Source of the DNA: Streptomyces sp. 3214.6 | Lineage (GTDB): Bacteria > Actinomycetota > Actinomycetes > Streptomycetales > Streptomycetaceae | Assembly (NCBI RefSeq): GCF_900129855.1 | Contig: NZ_LT670819.1 | Coordinates: 2,356,001 to 2,420,000 of the forward strand | Reading direction: 5' to 3' | Length of the DNA: 64,000 nt | Shown: positions 8,421-16,356 of the stretch, in pieces | Layout of the letters: each line of letters begins with the position of its first letter | Numbering within the stretch: the stretch's first letter is position 1 | Notes under the pieces: generated by a model | What the model was told of the DNA's origin: nothing | The model's input: the letters and a program-made list of their open reading frames with translations, nothing else | Database searches by the model: none | Position numbers and translations under genes: made by a program

Positions 8421-8440
8421 CGATTCAATCGTTCAACGAT
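8419..8440. promoter_or_regulatory. Overlapping palindromic operator at the lyase-like start codon
   Basis: Two perfect palindromes interlock: AACGATTcAATCGTT (8419-8433) and ATCGTTcAACGAT (8428-8440), giving three half-sites in 22 bp. They overlap the TTG start of the lyase-like gene. Such an array is typical of a cooperatively binding dimeric repressor. No regulator gene is adjacent. Confidence 0.6.
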
Positions 8441-8470
8441 GCAAGGGTTCAACTGGATGACGAGGGAACG

Positions 8471-9430
8471 TCAGCCCAGGCCCGCCGACTTCAGCCAGGC
8501 CTTGGCGACGTCCAGCGGGTCCTTGCTCTCCAGCTGCACCTGGTAGTCCAGGTCGAGCAGGGTCTTCGTGTCGAGCTTGGCGGAGACGGCGTTGAGCGCG
8601 TCGACGCCCTCCTGGGAGAGTCCGCTCTTGTAGACCAGCGGCGTCACGTTCGCGAATCCGAAGAGGTTCTTCGGGTCCTGAAGGACGACGAACTTCTCCT
8701 TGGTGATGGTCGGGTCCGTGGTGAAGATGTCCGCGGCCTGCACGGTGTTCTTCTTCAGCGCGGCCTGGGTCAGCGGGCCGCCCGCGTCGAGGGCCTTGAA
8801 GGACTTGAACTTCAGCCCGTACACCGACTCCAGACCGAGCATGCCCTGCTGACGGGTCTGGAACTCGGGCGAACCGCCGAGAACCAGGTCGGGCGCGACG
8901 TCCTTGAGGTCGGCGAGGGTGGACGCCGCGGTGAGGTTGTACTTCTTCGCGGTGTCCGCGTTGACCGTGACGGAGTCCTTGTCCTCGGCCGGCGACGACT
9001 CCAGCAGCGTCAGCTTGGAGTCGAGCTTGGCCTTCGCCGCGGCGTTCACGGTCGCGAGCGAGGTCTGCGGGGCCTTCGCGTCCAGGTAGGCCAGCAGGGA
9101 GCCGTTGTACTCCGGCAGGACGGTGATGGAACCGTTCTTGAGCAGGCCGTACGTGGTCTCACGGCTGCCGATGTTGGGCTTGTAGGACACCTTGATGCCC
9201 TTGGCCTTCAGGGCCTCGCCGTAGATGTCGGCGATCAGGATGCTCTCGGCGAAGTTGTTGGATCCGACGACCACCGTGTCGCCGGCCGCCTTGTCGCCTG
9301 CGAGCGGGTTGTCGGAGGTGTCGTCGGAGGAGGAGCATCCCGCCAGCAGGGCCGTCATGGCGGCGAGGGCGACGGCCGCCGCACCGGGGTGGTTCCTGAG
9401 GGACCTGCTGCTGTGGGCGTTGGAAGTCAC
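8471..9430 (-). CDS. Glycine betaine/choline-type ABC substrate-binding lipoprotein
   Basis: A 319-residue extracytoplasmic receptor of the OpuBC/ProX-like (QAT) family for quaternary amines. The N-terminus has a lipoprotein signal with lipobox LLAGCSSS. The mature part shows the family core: VVVGSNNFAESILIADIYGEALKAKG, NIGSRETTYGLL, VLPEYNGSLLAYL and LVLGGSPEF. I chose GTG 9430 because it places the signal peptide at the N-terminus and GGAACGGGAACC precedes it; the frame stays open upstream to 9550 without sense. Its partner ATPase and permeases are probably the genes at 14975-17507, now separated by a conservon. A candidate minus-strand promoter (TTGACT at 9511-9506, TTGGAT at 9487-9482, 18-bp spacer) lies upstream. 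Confidence 0.87.
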   Translation of the reverse strand: MTSNAHSSRSLRNHPGAAAVALAAMTALLAGCSSSDDTSDNPLAGDKAAGDTVVVGSNNFAESILIADIYGEALKAKGIKVSYKPNIGSRETTYGLLKNGSITVLPEYNGSLLAYLDAKAPQTSLATVNAAAKAKLDSKLTLLESSPAEDKDSVTVNADTAKKYNLTAASTLADLKDVAPDLVLGGSPEFQTRQQGMLGLESVYGLKFKSFKALDAGGPLTQAALKKNTVQAADIFTTDPTITKEKFVVLQDPKNLFGFANVTPLVYKSGLSQEGVDALNAVSAKLDTKTLLDLDYQVQLESKDPLDVAKAWLKSAGLG

Positions 9431-9835
9431 GGTTCCCGTTCCGAACTGGGGGGTTGATGAAAACTCAAACACTCTGGCCTGATCCAATCCACCGGCTTCT
9501 TGATCAGTCAAGAGCAGCTGGGTTACCGATTGGCTTCGATCCGTGATCACTTGCGTACGGATCGGGAGACCTGTCTACCCCTCCCGAGGCCCCGGGAAGG
9601 CTGTTGTACACGGCTTCGTAATGGATTCTTGACGTAGAGCCACACGCTCGACCGTTCGAAGAGGCGGTAGTGTCGCCGAAGTTGGCGTCCGCCACAGCAG
9701 TCGGCGTCGGCCACAGCGGTGTACGGGGGCCGCTTCCGTATCGTTCACATTCGGACACGGACACCGCGTGCGGTATGACGGCACGCATGCAGCACCCCCC
9801 TTGCACGCCTGCAACACCCCCTTGAAGGAGGCCCG
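9431..9835. promoter_or_regulatory. 405-bp divergent intergenic region
   Basis: This gap separates the substrate-binding-protein gene (minus) from the second cvnA (plus) and must hold both promoters. Visible elements are a TCTTGA-tcag-TCAAGA inverted repeat at 9498-9513, which overlaps the candidate -35 box of the minus-strand promoter, and AAGGAGG at 9825-9831 serving cvnA. I see no gene or RNA in it. Confidence 0.4.
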
Positions 9836-12800
9836 GTGTCCACGAAAGAGGTGGACGCGCCCGCCCGGTCGGCATCCTCGGCATCGTCGTCGTCCGTGCG
9901 CCGGGGACTGCGGGGCTTCGCCGACCGGTGGCCCTTCCAGCGCAAGTTGAACGTACTCGTCGGTATCCCGCTGACGGTGATCGCCCTGCTGCTGACGTAC
10001 CTCATCGTCGACCTGGTGCAGGAGTCCAACCGCGCGGAGGACGCCGCACATCTGGTGCGCGACAGCACCCAAGTCGCCCAGCTCGTCGCCGACCTGCAGA
10101 ACGAGCACCAGCAGGCGATCCTGCTCTCCGTACGGCACGAGGCGTCCTTCGACGGCGGCACGCCCTCCAGCGACGGCTACCGGCAGGCGCAGCTCGCCGT
10201 GGACGCGCAGGTGCAGAAGGTGGTCGACGCCTTCGGCGACCGGCTGCCGGACACCGAGGCGCGGGCGCTACGGGAGGTCCAGGGCCTGACCGGCCTGCGG
10301 GCCACCATCGAGCAGGGCTATCTGCCCGCCGACAACATCGACCCCGCGTACTCGGGTGCGGCCGACGGCCTCATCGACGGACTGGGACTGGACCGCAACT
10401 CCGCCCTCGCGACCACCTTCACCGGCAACCTTCTCGACTCGCTGCTGCGCGCCGACGCCGCACACGGCGCCTACGAGACCGGCGTGTTCTCCGCGCGGAC
10501 CGGCGACAGCAACGCGCTCATCGAGTTCACCGGCGCGGTCGGCTCCTACCAGCTGTTCACCTACCAGGCCGAGCGGTTCGACCGGTTCGCCAGCCAGGCG
10601 CAGTCCGACGAGTTCGGCGGCATCGAGCACAACGCCTCGCAGGCCTCGATCAGCCAGCACTACGCCGAACTGGCCGTGGACCCCAGCGCGTTGCAGGCCG
10701 AGTCGCAGGGCGAGATCCGGGCGGCGTTCAAAGCGGCCATCGCGTCCTACCCCGACTACAGCACGCAGGCCAAGACCCGGCTGAAGATCACCTCGTCGCT
10801 CATCGACCAGATCGCCGACCGGGCCGACGAGACCTCCTCCAGCGCCCAGTGGCGCGCGGGTCTGCTGCTGAGCCTGGCGCTGATCTGCTTCGCCCTGTGG
10901 ATCGCCTTCTCGATCCTGGTCCGCCGCTCCGTGGTCCGTCCGGTGCTGGCGCTGACGGGGGCCGCCCAGGAGGTCGCCGACGTCGCGGGCCGCGAGCTCG
11001 CCCGGGTCGCCGACGACGACGCCGAGGAGACCGGTTCCCCGCGATTGCGGGAGCTGCCGGTCACCGCGGACGACGAGATCGGTGAACTCGCCGAAGCCTT
11101 CAACAACGTGCAGACCACCGCGGCCGCGCTGCTGGAGCGCCAGGTGCTCAGCCGGCGCAATGTCGCCGAGATGTTCGGCAACGTCGGCCGGCGCGTCAGC
11201 AACCTGACGACTCGTCAGCTTGCGTTGATCGATGCGGTGGAGCGTGGTGAGACCGACCCCGCGCTGCTGGCACGCCTCTACTCCATCGACCACATCGCCG
11301 TCCGTCTGCGCCGCAACGCCGACAGCCTGATGCTGCTGGCCGGCATCCGCGAGACCGTCCTGGACGCCGGTCCGACCGAGCTCACCAACGTCGTACGTGC
11401 CGCGCTGGGCCAGATCGAGGGCTTCCAGCGGGTACGGCTGCGGGCGGCGACCGAGACCATGGTGGAGCCCGACATCATCGGCGACCTGACGCTGATGATC
11501 GCCGAACTCCTGGAGAACGCCGTGTCGTTCTCCCCCGAGGGCAGCCCCGTCGAGGTGGTGGTCGGCTCCCACGACGACGGCGCGTCCATCACCGTCGCCG
11601 ACCACGGCCTGGGCATGAGCGCCGAGCGTCTCGCCGAGGAGAACGCCCGCCTGGTACGCCGCGAACGCCTCGACCTCGTCCCGACGAAGGTGCTCGGCCT
11701 GTTCGTGGTCGGCGCGCTGGCACGCCGCTGGGACGTCGACGTCACCCTGTCCCGCACTCCGGGCGGCGGTGTGACGGCCGAGGTGCTGATCCCGGCGACC
11801 CTCCTCCTGACGATGAGCGAACTGGGTTCGGTGGGGCGGCCCGGCCCCGCGGAAACGCCTGTTTCCCAGGCCTCCGCCGCCCTGGCCACTCCGTCGGCCC
11901 CCGCGGCGGGCCCCTCCCCGTCCTCCTCCGTCCCGTCCTGGGCCACCGATGAGGACGACCCGATCACGCTCCCCCGCCGGGTGCCGCGCCGCGACCCGGC
12001 CCCCGCCGAGCACGAGCCGGAAACCCCGGCAATCGCTGCCGAAACCCCGCTCACTCCGACGGCCGACACCGGCGCCGCGCCCCGGGAGACAGCCGGGGTC
12101 GGAGCAGCGACGCACGAGACGGTCGGAACCGGGGCCGGTGCTTCGGCGCCTGCGTCCGTGACCGGTGTCTCTCATCGAACGGTCGGGGCCGGTGCCGAGC
12201 ACGGTGTCCCTGGCCGTCCGGCCGAGTCCGGCACGTCCGCGGCCCGCGCCCACACACCCGGACCCGAGGACTCGGCCGACCCCGCGCCGCGCATCCACCC
12301 GGCGGAGCCCGGGCTCCACCCCCACCGGACCGGCCCGGGAATCCCGGCGCCCCGCGAGGCGGAGCCGACGTCCCACCCCCGGGCGCAAGCGGAAGGGGCG
12401 ACCGAGCCCCACGCCCGCACGGCCGACGCCCAGCCTTCCGGCACCGGTGCCGGCACCGGGATCGACGGACCCGCCGTCGGTGCCGACGGCTCCCGTCCCC
12501 TGCGGCGGCGGGTGCGCGGCGCCACGCTGCGGACGACCGTCGACGCCGCCGCCCAGCAGGCCGCGCGGCGAGCCGCCCGCCCGGCCGACGCGGACGCCGT
12601 GCGCGACGCGCTGGATGAGTTCGAGGCGGCCGTGGCCCGCGCGCACCGCGACACCGGTGGGGACACGGGTGAGTACCCGCGTCCCGTCGAAAACCATCCG
12701 GACAGCCGCACCGGCACCGGCACCACCCACGCCGACGCGTCCGCCGTCACCCCCACCGAAGACCCGATCGCTCGCCGGAACGACCGCCGGCACGACCACC

Positions 12801-12940
12801 GTCCCGACGTATCGCCCGACCGGACCGACCGGACAGAGCCGTCCGACGCGCCCGACCGGACCGAACCGATCACTGACCCGATCAGCGGCCGGGACACCAC
12901 GCACCACCAGAACCACCTTCCGGAAGGAGCCGAGCAGTGA
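9836..12940 (+). CDS. Conservon sensor kinase-like protein CvnA (conservon 2)
   Basis: A membrane sensor of 1034 residues. The layout is an N-terminal cytoplasmic segment, TM1 (about 38-61), an extracytoplasmic sensor (62-338, resembling the nitrate/nitrite-sensing NIT domain of this family), TM2 (about 340-361), HAMP (362-425), a helix pair with IDHIAVRLRR that keeps the usual His, and a GHKL ATPase domain (about 520-660; N-box ELLENAVSFSP, G1 ADHGLGMS). The remaining 370 residues are Pro/Thr/Ala/Glu-rich and look disordered, apart from a short basic helical block near 880-930 (RRRVRGATLRTT...). The GTG start is well supported by AAGGAGG 5 bases upstream. It heads a four-gene operon with overlapping reading frames. 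Confidence 0.92.
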   Translation: MSTKEVDAPARSASSASSSSVRRGLRGFADRWPFQRKLNVLVGIPLTVIALLLTYLIVDLVQESNRAEDAAHLVRDSTQVAQLVADLQNEHQQAILLSVRHEASFDGGTPSSDGYRQAQLAVDAQVQKVVDAFGDRLPDTEARALREVQGLTGLRATIEQGYLPADNIDPAYSGAADGLIDGLGLDRNSALATTFTGNLLDSLLRADAAHGAYETGVFSARTGDSNALIEFTGAVGSYQLFTYQAERFDRFASQAQSDEFGGIEHNASQASISQHYAELAVDPSALQAESQGEIRAAFKAAIASYPDYSTQAKTRLKITSSLIDQIADRADETSSSAQWRAGLLLSLALICFALWIAFSILVRRSVVRPVLALTGAAQEVADVAGRELARVADDDAEETGSPRLRELPVTADDEIGELAEAFNNVQTTAAALLERQVLSRRNVAEMFGNVGRRVSNLTTRQLALIDAVERGETDPALLARLYSIDHIAVRLRRNADSLMLLAGIRETVLDAGPTELTNVVRAALGQIEGFQRVRLRAATETMVEPDIIGDLTLMIAELLENAVSFSPEGSPVEVVVGSHDDGASITVADHGLGMSAERLAEENARLVRRERLDLVPTKVLGLFVVGALARRWDVDVTLSRTPGGGVTAEVLIPATLLLTMSELGSVGRPGPAETPVSQASAALATPSAPAAGPSPSSSVPSWATDEDDPITLPRRVPRRDPAPAEHEPETPAIAAETPLTPTADTGAAPRETAGVGAATHETVGTGAGASAPASVTGVSHRTVGAGAEHGVPGRPAESGTSAARAHTPGPEDSADPAPRIHPAEPGLHPHRTGPGIPAPREAEPTSHPRAQAEGATEPHARTADAQPSGTGAGTGIDGPAVGADGSRPLRRRVRGATLRTTVDAAAQQAARRAARPADADAVRDALDEFEAAVARAHRDTGGDTGEYPRPVENHPDSRTGTGTTHADASAVTPTEDPIARRNDRRHDHRPDVSPDRTDRTEPSDAPDRTEPITDPISGRDTTHHQNHLPEGAEQ

Positions 12941-13413
12941 GCATGTCGACAGGTGAGACTCCCGCCGGAGACGCCAAGCCGACCGATCTGCGGGCCGCCG
13001 CAGCCGACTTCACCTGGCTGCTCAACCGTTTCGCCACCGAGACCGCGGGAGTCGTGGACGCCATCGCGGTGTCCTCCGACGGGCTGCTGATCGCCGTGTC
13101 GGAGCTGCGCGAGCACGCCGACTCCGAACGGCTGGCGGCGATCGTCTCGGGCATCACCAGCCTGGCCGCGGGCGCCTCCGGCAACTACGGTCTGGGCGGC
13201 CTGAACAAGGTCATCATCGATCTGGAGGGCGGCCATGTCCTGGTCTCCGCGATCGGCAGCGGCGCCGTCCTCGGCGTGGTCACCGACAAGGAGGCCAAGC
13301 TGGGCAACATCGCCTACGAGATGACGGTGTTCGCCAACCGCGCCGGCACCGCGCTCAATCCGCAGCTCGTCCTGGAACTGAAGAACAGCGTCGGCGCCAC
13401 GCGTACGCGCTGA
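12937..13413 (+). CDS. Roadblock/LC7 family protein CvnB (conservon 2)
   Basis: A 158-residue Roadblock/LC7 protein equivalent to the product at 1639, with the same helix-strand pattern (DFTWLLNRFATETAGVVDAIAVSSDGLLIAVS, then ERLAAIVSGITSLA). GTG 12937 overlaps the cvnA stop and has AAGGAG 7 bases upstream, so it is preferred over ATG 12943. In studied conservons this protein associates with CvnA and CvnD at the membrane. Confidence 0.92.
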   Translation: MSMSTGETPAGDAKPTDLRAAAADFTWLLNRFATETAGVVDAIAVSSDGLLIAVSELREHADSERLAAIVSGITSLAAGASGNYGLGGLNKVIIDLEGGHVLVSAIGSGAVLGVVTDKEAKLGNIAYEMTVFANRAGTALNPQLVLELKNSVGATRTR

Positions 13414-13445
13414 CGCGCGTGCCACCGTAGAGAAAGCGAACACCG

Positions 13446-13886
13446 ATGGCGGACGGCCGCACACCGCGCGAGGCCGGCGAGGAGGGCGTCGCGCCCGTCG
13501 GCCCCGCGCCCGCCGTCCGGCCCTTCCTGGTCACCGCCGGCCGGGTGGCGGGCGCGGGCGAGGCGTCGTCCAGCCGGACGATGCCCGTGGAGACCCAGCT
13601 GGTGGCCACCACCGACGGGCTCGACTCGCTCGACCGGCTCTCCTTCGAACAGCACGACATCGTCGCCGCCTGCCGGGTTCCGCAGTCCATCGCGGAAATC
13701 GCGGCCCGGCTGCGGCTGCACCTGAACGTGGTGCGGGTCCTCGCCGAGGACCTGCGGGCGGCGGGGCAGCTGTCGGTGCACGTGCCCGACTCCGGCGTCA
13801 CCCACGACGCATCCGTTCTGCGCAGGGTTATCGATGGCCTGCGGGCCATCCCCGACTCCCGGGGGGTACTCCGTGACACCGACTGA
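13446..13886 (+). CDS. DUF742 family protein CvnC (conservon 2)
   Basis: A 146-residue DUF742 protein. The N-terminal RPFLVTAGRV segment corresponds to the family signature. The C-terminal half is winged-helix-like (FEQHDIVAACRVPQSIAEIAARLRLHLNVVRVLAEDLRAAGQL). The start follows a 32-bp gap after cvnB, with GAGAAAGCG as a modest ribosome-binding site, and the end overlaps cvnD by 14 bases. It is expected to work with CvnA, CvnB and CvnD. Confidence 0.9.
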   Translation: MADGRTPREAGEEGVAPVGPAPAVRPFLVTAGRVAGAGEASSSRTMPVETQLVATTDGLDSLDRLSFEQHDIVAACRVPQSIAEIAARLRLHLNVVRVLAEDLRAAGQLSVHVPDSGVTHDASVLRRVIDGLRAIPDSRGVLRDTD

Positions 13887-14472
13887 ACCGCTGGTCCGCA
13901 CCTCGGCCGGCCGGGATGCCGTACGGCCCCCGCTGCCGGTGAAACTGGTGATCGCGGGCGGCTTCGGCGTGGGCAAGACCACCGCCGTCGGCTCGATCTC
14001 CGAGATCGAGCCGCTGACCACCGAGGCGGCCATCACCGAGGTCGCGGCGGGCGTGGACGACCTCAGCCACACCCCGCGCAAGACCACCACCACGGTCGCG
14101 ATGGACTTCGGCTGCATCACCATCGACCCGACCCTGAAGCTGTACCTGTTCGGCACGCCCGGACAGGAACGGTTCGGCTTCATGTGGGACGACATCGTGG
14201 AGGGCGCGGTCGGCGGGCTGGTCATCGTCGACACCCGCCGTCTCGACGACTGCTACGCCGCCGTCGACTACTTCGAACACAAGCAGATCCCCTTCGCCGT
14301 GGCGGTAAACGCTTTCGACGGTCACGTCGCGCACACGCTGGAGGAGGTCCGCTGGGCCCTCGACGTGTCGGACGGCGTCCCGCTGCTGGTCTTCGACGCG
14401 CGCGAGCGGGGCTCGGTGCGCGACGCCCTCCTCGTCGTACTGGAACAGGCACTGGCCCGTTCGGAAGGCTGA
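13873..14472 (+). CDS. Small GTPase-like protein CvnD (conservon 2)
   Basis: A GTPase-like protein of 199 residues, clearly homologous to the product at 2418: P-loop GGFGVGKTT, PRKTTTTVAMDFG switch region, LFGTPGQERFGFMW, and AVNAFDG in place of a canonical NKxD. I chose GTG 13873 because GGGGGG lies 6 bases upstream and it gives the compact N-terminus (VTPTEPLVRTSAG); an ATG 39 bases further upstream lies inside cvnC. A strong terminator follows the stop by 17 bases, ending the conservon operon. Confidence 0.92.
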   Translation: MTPTEPLVRTSAGRDAVRPPLPVKLVIAGGFGVGKTTAVGSISEIEPLTTEAAITEVAAGVDDLSHTPRKTTTTVAMDFGCITIDPTLKLYLFGTPGQERFGFMWDDIVEGAVGGLVIVDTRRLDDCYAAVDYFEHKQIPFAVAVNAFDGHVAHTLEEVRWALDVSDGVPLLVFDARERGSVRDALLVVLEQALARSEG

Positions 14473-14488
14473 CGGGGGCGGGCGAAAA

Positions 14489-14527
14489 ACTCCGGTGCGC
14501 GGGAATGACCTTGCCCCGCACCGGAGT
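14489..14527 (+). terminator. Intrinsic terminator after conservon 2
   Basis: ACTCCGGTGCG (14489-14499) pairs perfectly with CGCACCGGAGT (14517-14527). Three more G-C pairs can form inside across one bulged base. An A-tract precedes the stem and no T-run follows. It separates cvnD from the RidA-like gene. Confidence 0.8.
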
Positions 14528-14537
14528 TGTCCGGGTC

Positions 14538-14978
14538 ATGAGCCATGACGACAGTCACGACGACCGTACGATCACCAACCCGCCCGCGCTGCACGACCCC
14601 ACGCCCTTCGGCTACAGCCATGCCGTGTCGGCGCCCGGTGAACTCGTCTTCCTCGCGGGGCAGTACGCGTCGGACGCGTCCGGCGCCCCCGTGCGCGGCG
14701 ACTTCGCCGCCCAGGTGGAACTGGCCTTCGACCGGCTGGAGTCGGCCCTGGCCGGGGTGGGTCTCGGGCTCCAGCACGTCGTACGGCTGGGTACGTTCGT
14801 CGTCGACCACGACCCCGGCAAGCTGGAGGCACTGGGCAAGGCGCTGCACGCCCGGTTCGGCGAGCGCCTGCCGGCGCAGACCCTCAGCGGAGTCGCCTCG
14901 CTGGCCCTGCCGGGCATGCTGTTCGAAGTCGACGCGATCGCCGTACGAGCACCCTCTTCGAGCCAGGACCTGTCCTAG
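14538..14978 (+). CDS. RidA/YjgF-family protein
   Basis: A 146-residue cytoplasmic protein of the Rid family, which includes imine/enamine deaminases that remove reactive 2-aminoacrylate. Family features: FGYSHAVSAPGELVFLAGQYASD near the N-terminus, AFDRLESALAGVG, and PAQTLSGVASLALPGMLFEVDAIAV at the C-terminus. The Arg that canonical RidA uses to bind the substrate carboxylate (in an R.A motif) is not obvious, so it may be a divergent Rid subgroup. ATG 14538 is chosen because the earlier ATG at about 14505 lies inside the terminator loop. The gene overlaps the convergent permease gene by 4 bases. Confidence 0.8.
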   Translation: MSHDDSHDDRTITNPPALHDPTPFGYSHAVSAPGELVFLAGQYASDASGAPVRGDFAAQVELAFDRLESALAGVGLGLQHVVRLGTFVVDHDPGKLEALGKALHARFGERLPAQTLSGVASLALPGMLFEVDAIAVRAPSSSQDLS

Positions 14979-15643
14979 TTGCTTCTGCGCACCCCCGGGG
15001 AGACCGCCGTCTTGGTCGCCGCCCAGAACACCGCGAGGGTCACGAGGGCCAGGCCGGCGACCAGGGTGGCGCCGCCCACGACCTTCTCGTAGTCGTGCTG
15101 GTAGAGGCCGTCGACGATGTAGCGGCCGAGGCCGCCGAGGCTGACGTACGCGGCGATGGTGGCCGTGGAGACGATCTGGATGGCCGCCGAGCGCAGGCCG
15201 CCGAGGATCAGCGGGAGCGCCACGGGCAGTTCGACGCGCAGCAGGACGTCGGACTCGCGCATGCCCATGCCTCGCGCGGCGTCCACGGGGGACGGATCGA
15301 CGGAGCGCACCGCTTCGTAGGTGGTGACCAGGATCGGCGGCACGGCGAGGACGACCAGCGGGATCATCACGGGCAGCATGCCGAACCCGAGGACGATGGT
15401 CGTCACCACCAGCAGGCCGAAGGTGGGCAGCGCGCGGCCGGCCGTGGCGACGAGGGAAAGGACGTTTCCGCCGCGTCCGTAGTGACCAGTCACCAGGCCG
15501 ATCGGCAGCCCGATCACCGCGGCAAGGGCGAGGGCTTCGACGGAGTACTGGATGTGTTCCCACAGGCGGGTGGGGATTCCGTCGTAGCCGTGCCAGTGCG
15601 CGCTGTCGCCGAAGAAGGCGTTCACGAAATTGAGTACGTTCAC
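14975..15643 (-). CDS. Glycine betaine-type ABC transporter permease
   Basis: A 222-residue inner-membrane permease with about five to six hydrophobic segments and the binding-protein-dependent signature around VDAARGMGMRESDVLLRVELPVALPLILGGL, matching OpuBB/OpuBD-type permeases for quaternary ammonium compounds. It is the last gene of the ATPase-permease-permease run (4-bp overlaps). Its cognate lipoprotein gene lies about 5.5 kb further along the same strand at 8471-9430. Confidence 0.88.
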   Translation of the reverse strand: MNVLNFVNAFFGDSAHWHGYDGIPTRLWEHIQYSVEALALAAVIGLPIGLVTGHYGRGGNVLSLVATAGRALPTFGLLVVTTIVLGFGMLPVMIPLVVLAVPPILVTTYEAVRSVDPSPVDAARGMGMRESDVLLRVELPVALPLILGGLRSAAIQIVSTATIAAYVSLGGLGRYIVDGLYQHDYEKVVGGATLVAGLALVTLAVFWAATKTAVSPGVRRSN

Positions 15644-16356
15644 CGGGCTGCGTCCTTAAGGGCGGGCACGGCCGGATCGGGCCGGACGCCGGTGGTCTTG
15701 GACTTTCCGGCGCGCACACCACTCGGCATCCAGGGGGTGAGCAGGACGCGCACCACGACCAGCAGGGCGTCCGCGAGGACCGCAAGGGCGGCGCTGGTGA
15801 TCACGGAGTTCCAGGCGAGTTCCGGCCGGTTGTAGATCTGCGCGTCGTGCAGCAGGTTGCCGAGCGCGCCCTGGTTGCCGATCAGCATGCCGACGCTGAC
15901 GAGGCTGATGCTCGACACGGTCGCCACCCGCAGACCGGCGATGATGGCGGGCACCGCGATCGGCAACTGGACCTGGATGTAACGGCGTACGGGCCCGAAG
16001 CCCATGGCGGTGGCGGCGGCGAGGGTCTCCTGCGGCACCGAGCGGACGCCGTCGACGATCGCCGGGACGAGTACGACCAGGGTGTAGACGGTGAGCGGGA
16101 TCATCACCGTCAGTTCGGTCTGCCCCGTGTAGTCGATGAGGACGACGAAGAAGGCCAGGGACGGGATGGCGTAGAGCACGGTCGTCACCCAGAGGACGGG
16201 CGGGTACAGCCAGCGCAGCCGCACGCACAGCTGGGCCAGCGGGAGCGCGAGGAGCAGCCCGCCGAGCACCGGCAGCAGCGCCTCGCGCAGATGCAGCCCG
16301 ATGAGGCCGAACCAGTCGTGCTGGAGGTCGCTGGGAATGTCGAAGAAGCGGTTCAC
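15640..16356 (-). CDS. Glycine betaine-type ABC transporter permease
   Basis: The second permease subunit, 238 residues, paralogous to its downstream neighbour. The EAA-like loop reads PQETLAAATAMGFGPVRRYIQVQLPIAVPAIIAGL. Hydrophobic segments at about 30-50, 58-80, 85-115, 155-175 and 200-220 fit a channel half. Four-base overlaps with both neighbours indicate translational coupling in one operon. Confidence 0.88.
   Translation of the reverse strand: MNRFFDIPSDLQHDWFGLIGLHLREALLPVLGGLLLALPLAQLCVRLRWLYPPVLWVTTVLYAIPSLAFFVVLIDYTGQTELTVMIPLTVYTLVVLVPAIVDGVRSVPQETLAAATAMGFGPVRRYIQVQLPIAVPAIIAGLRVATVSSISLVSVGMLIGNQGALGNLLHDAQIYNRPELAWNSVITSAALAVLADALLVVVRVLLTPWMPSGVRAGKSKTTGVRPDPAVPALKDAAR

Noticed and set aside
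10268..12916. Long open frame of 882 codons on the minus strand opposite cvnA
   Set aside because: It is the antisense shadow of a high-GC gene: no domain is recognisable, composition is Arg/Gly-rich, and the plus-strand gene has domains, a ribosome-binding site and operon context.
14184..14537. Upstream extension of the RidA-like frame
   Set aside because: It would run through cvnD and the terminator hairpin; the RidA family start fits ATG 14538.
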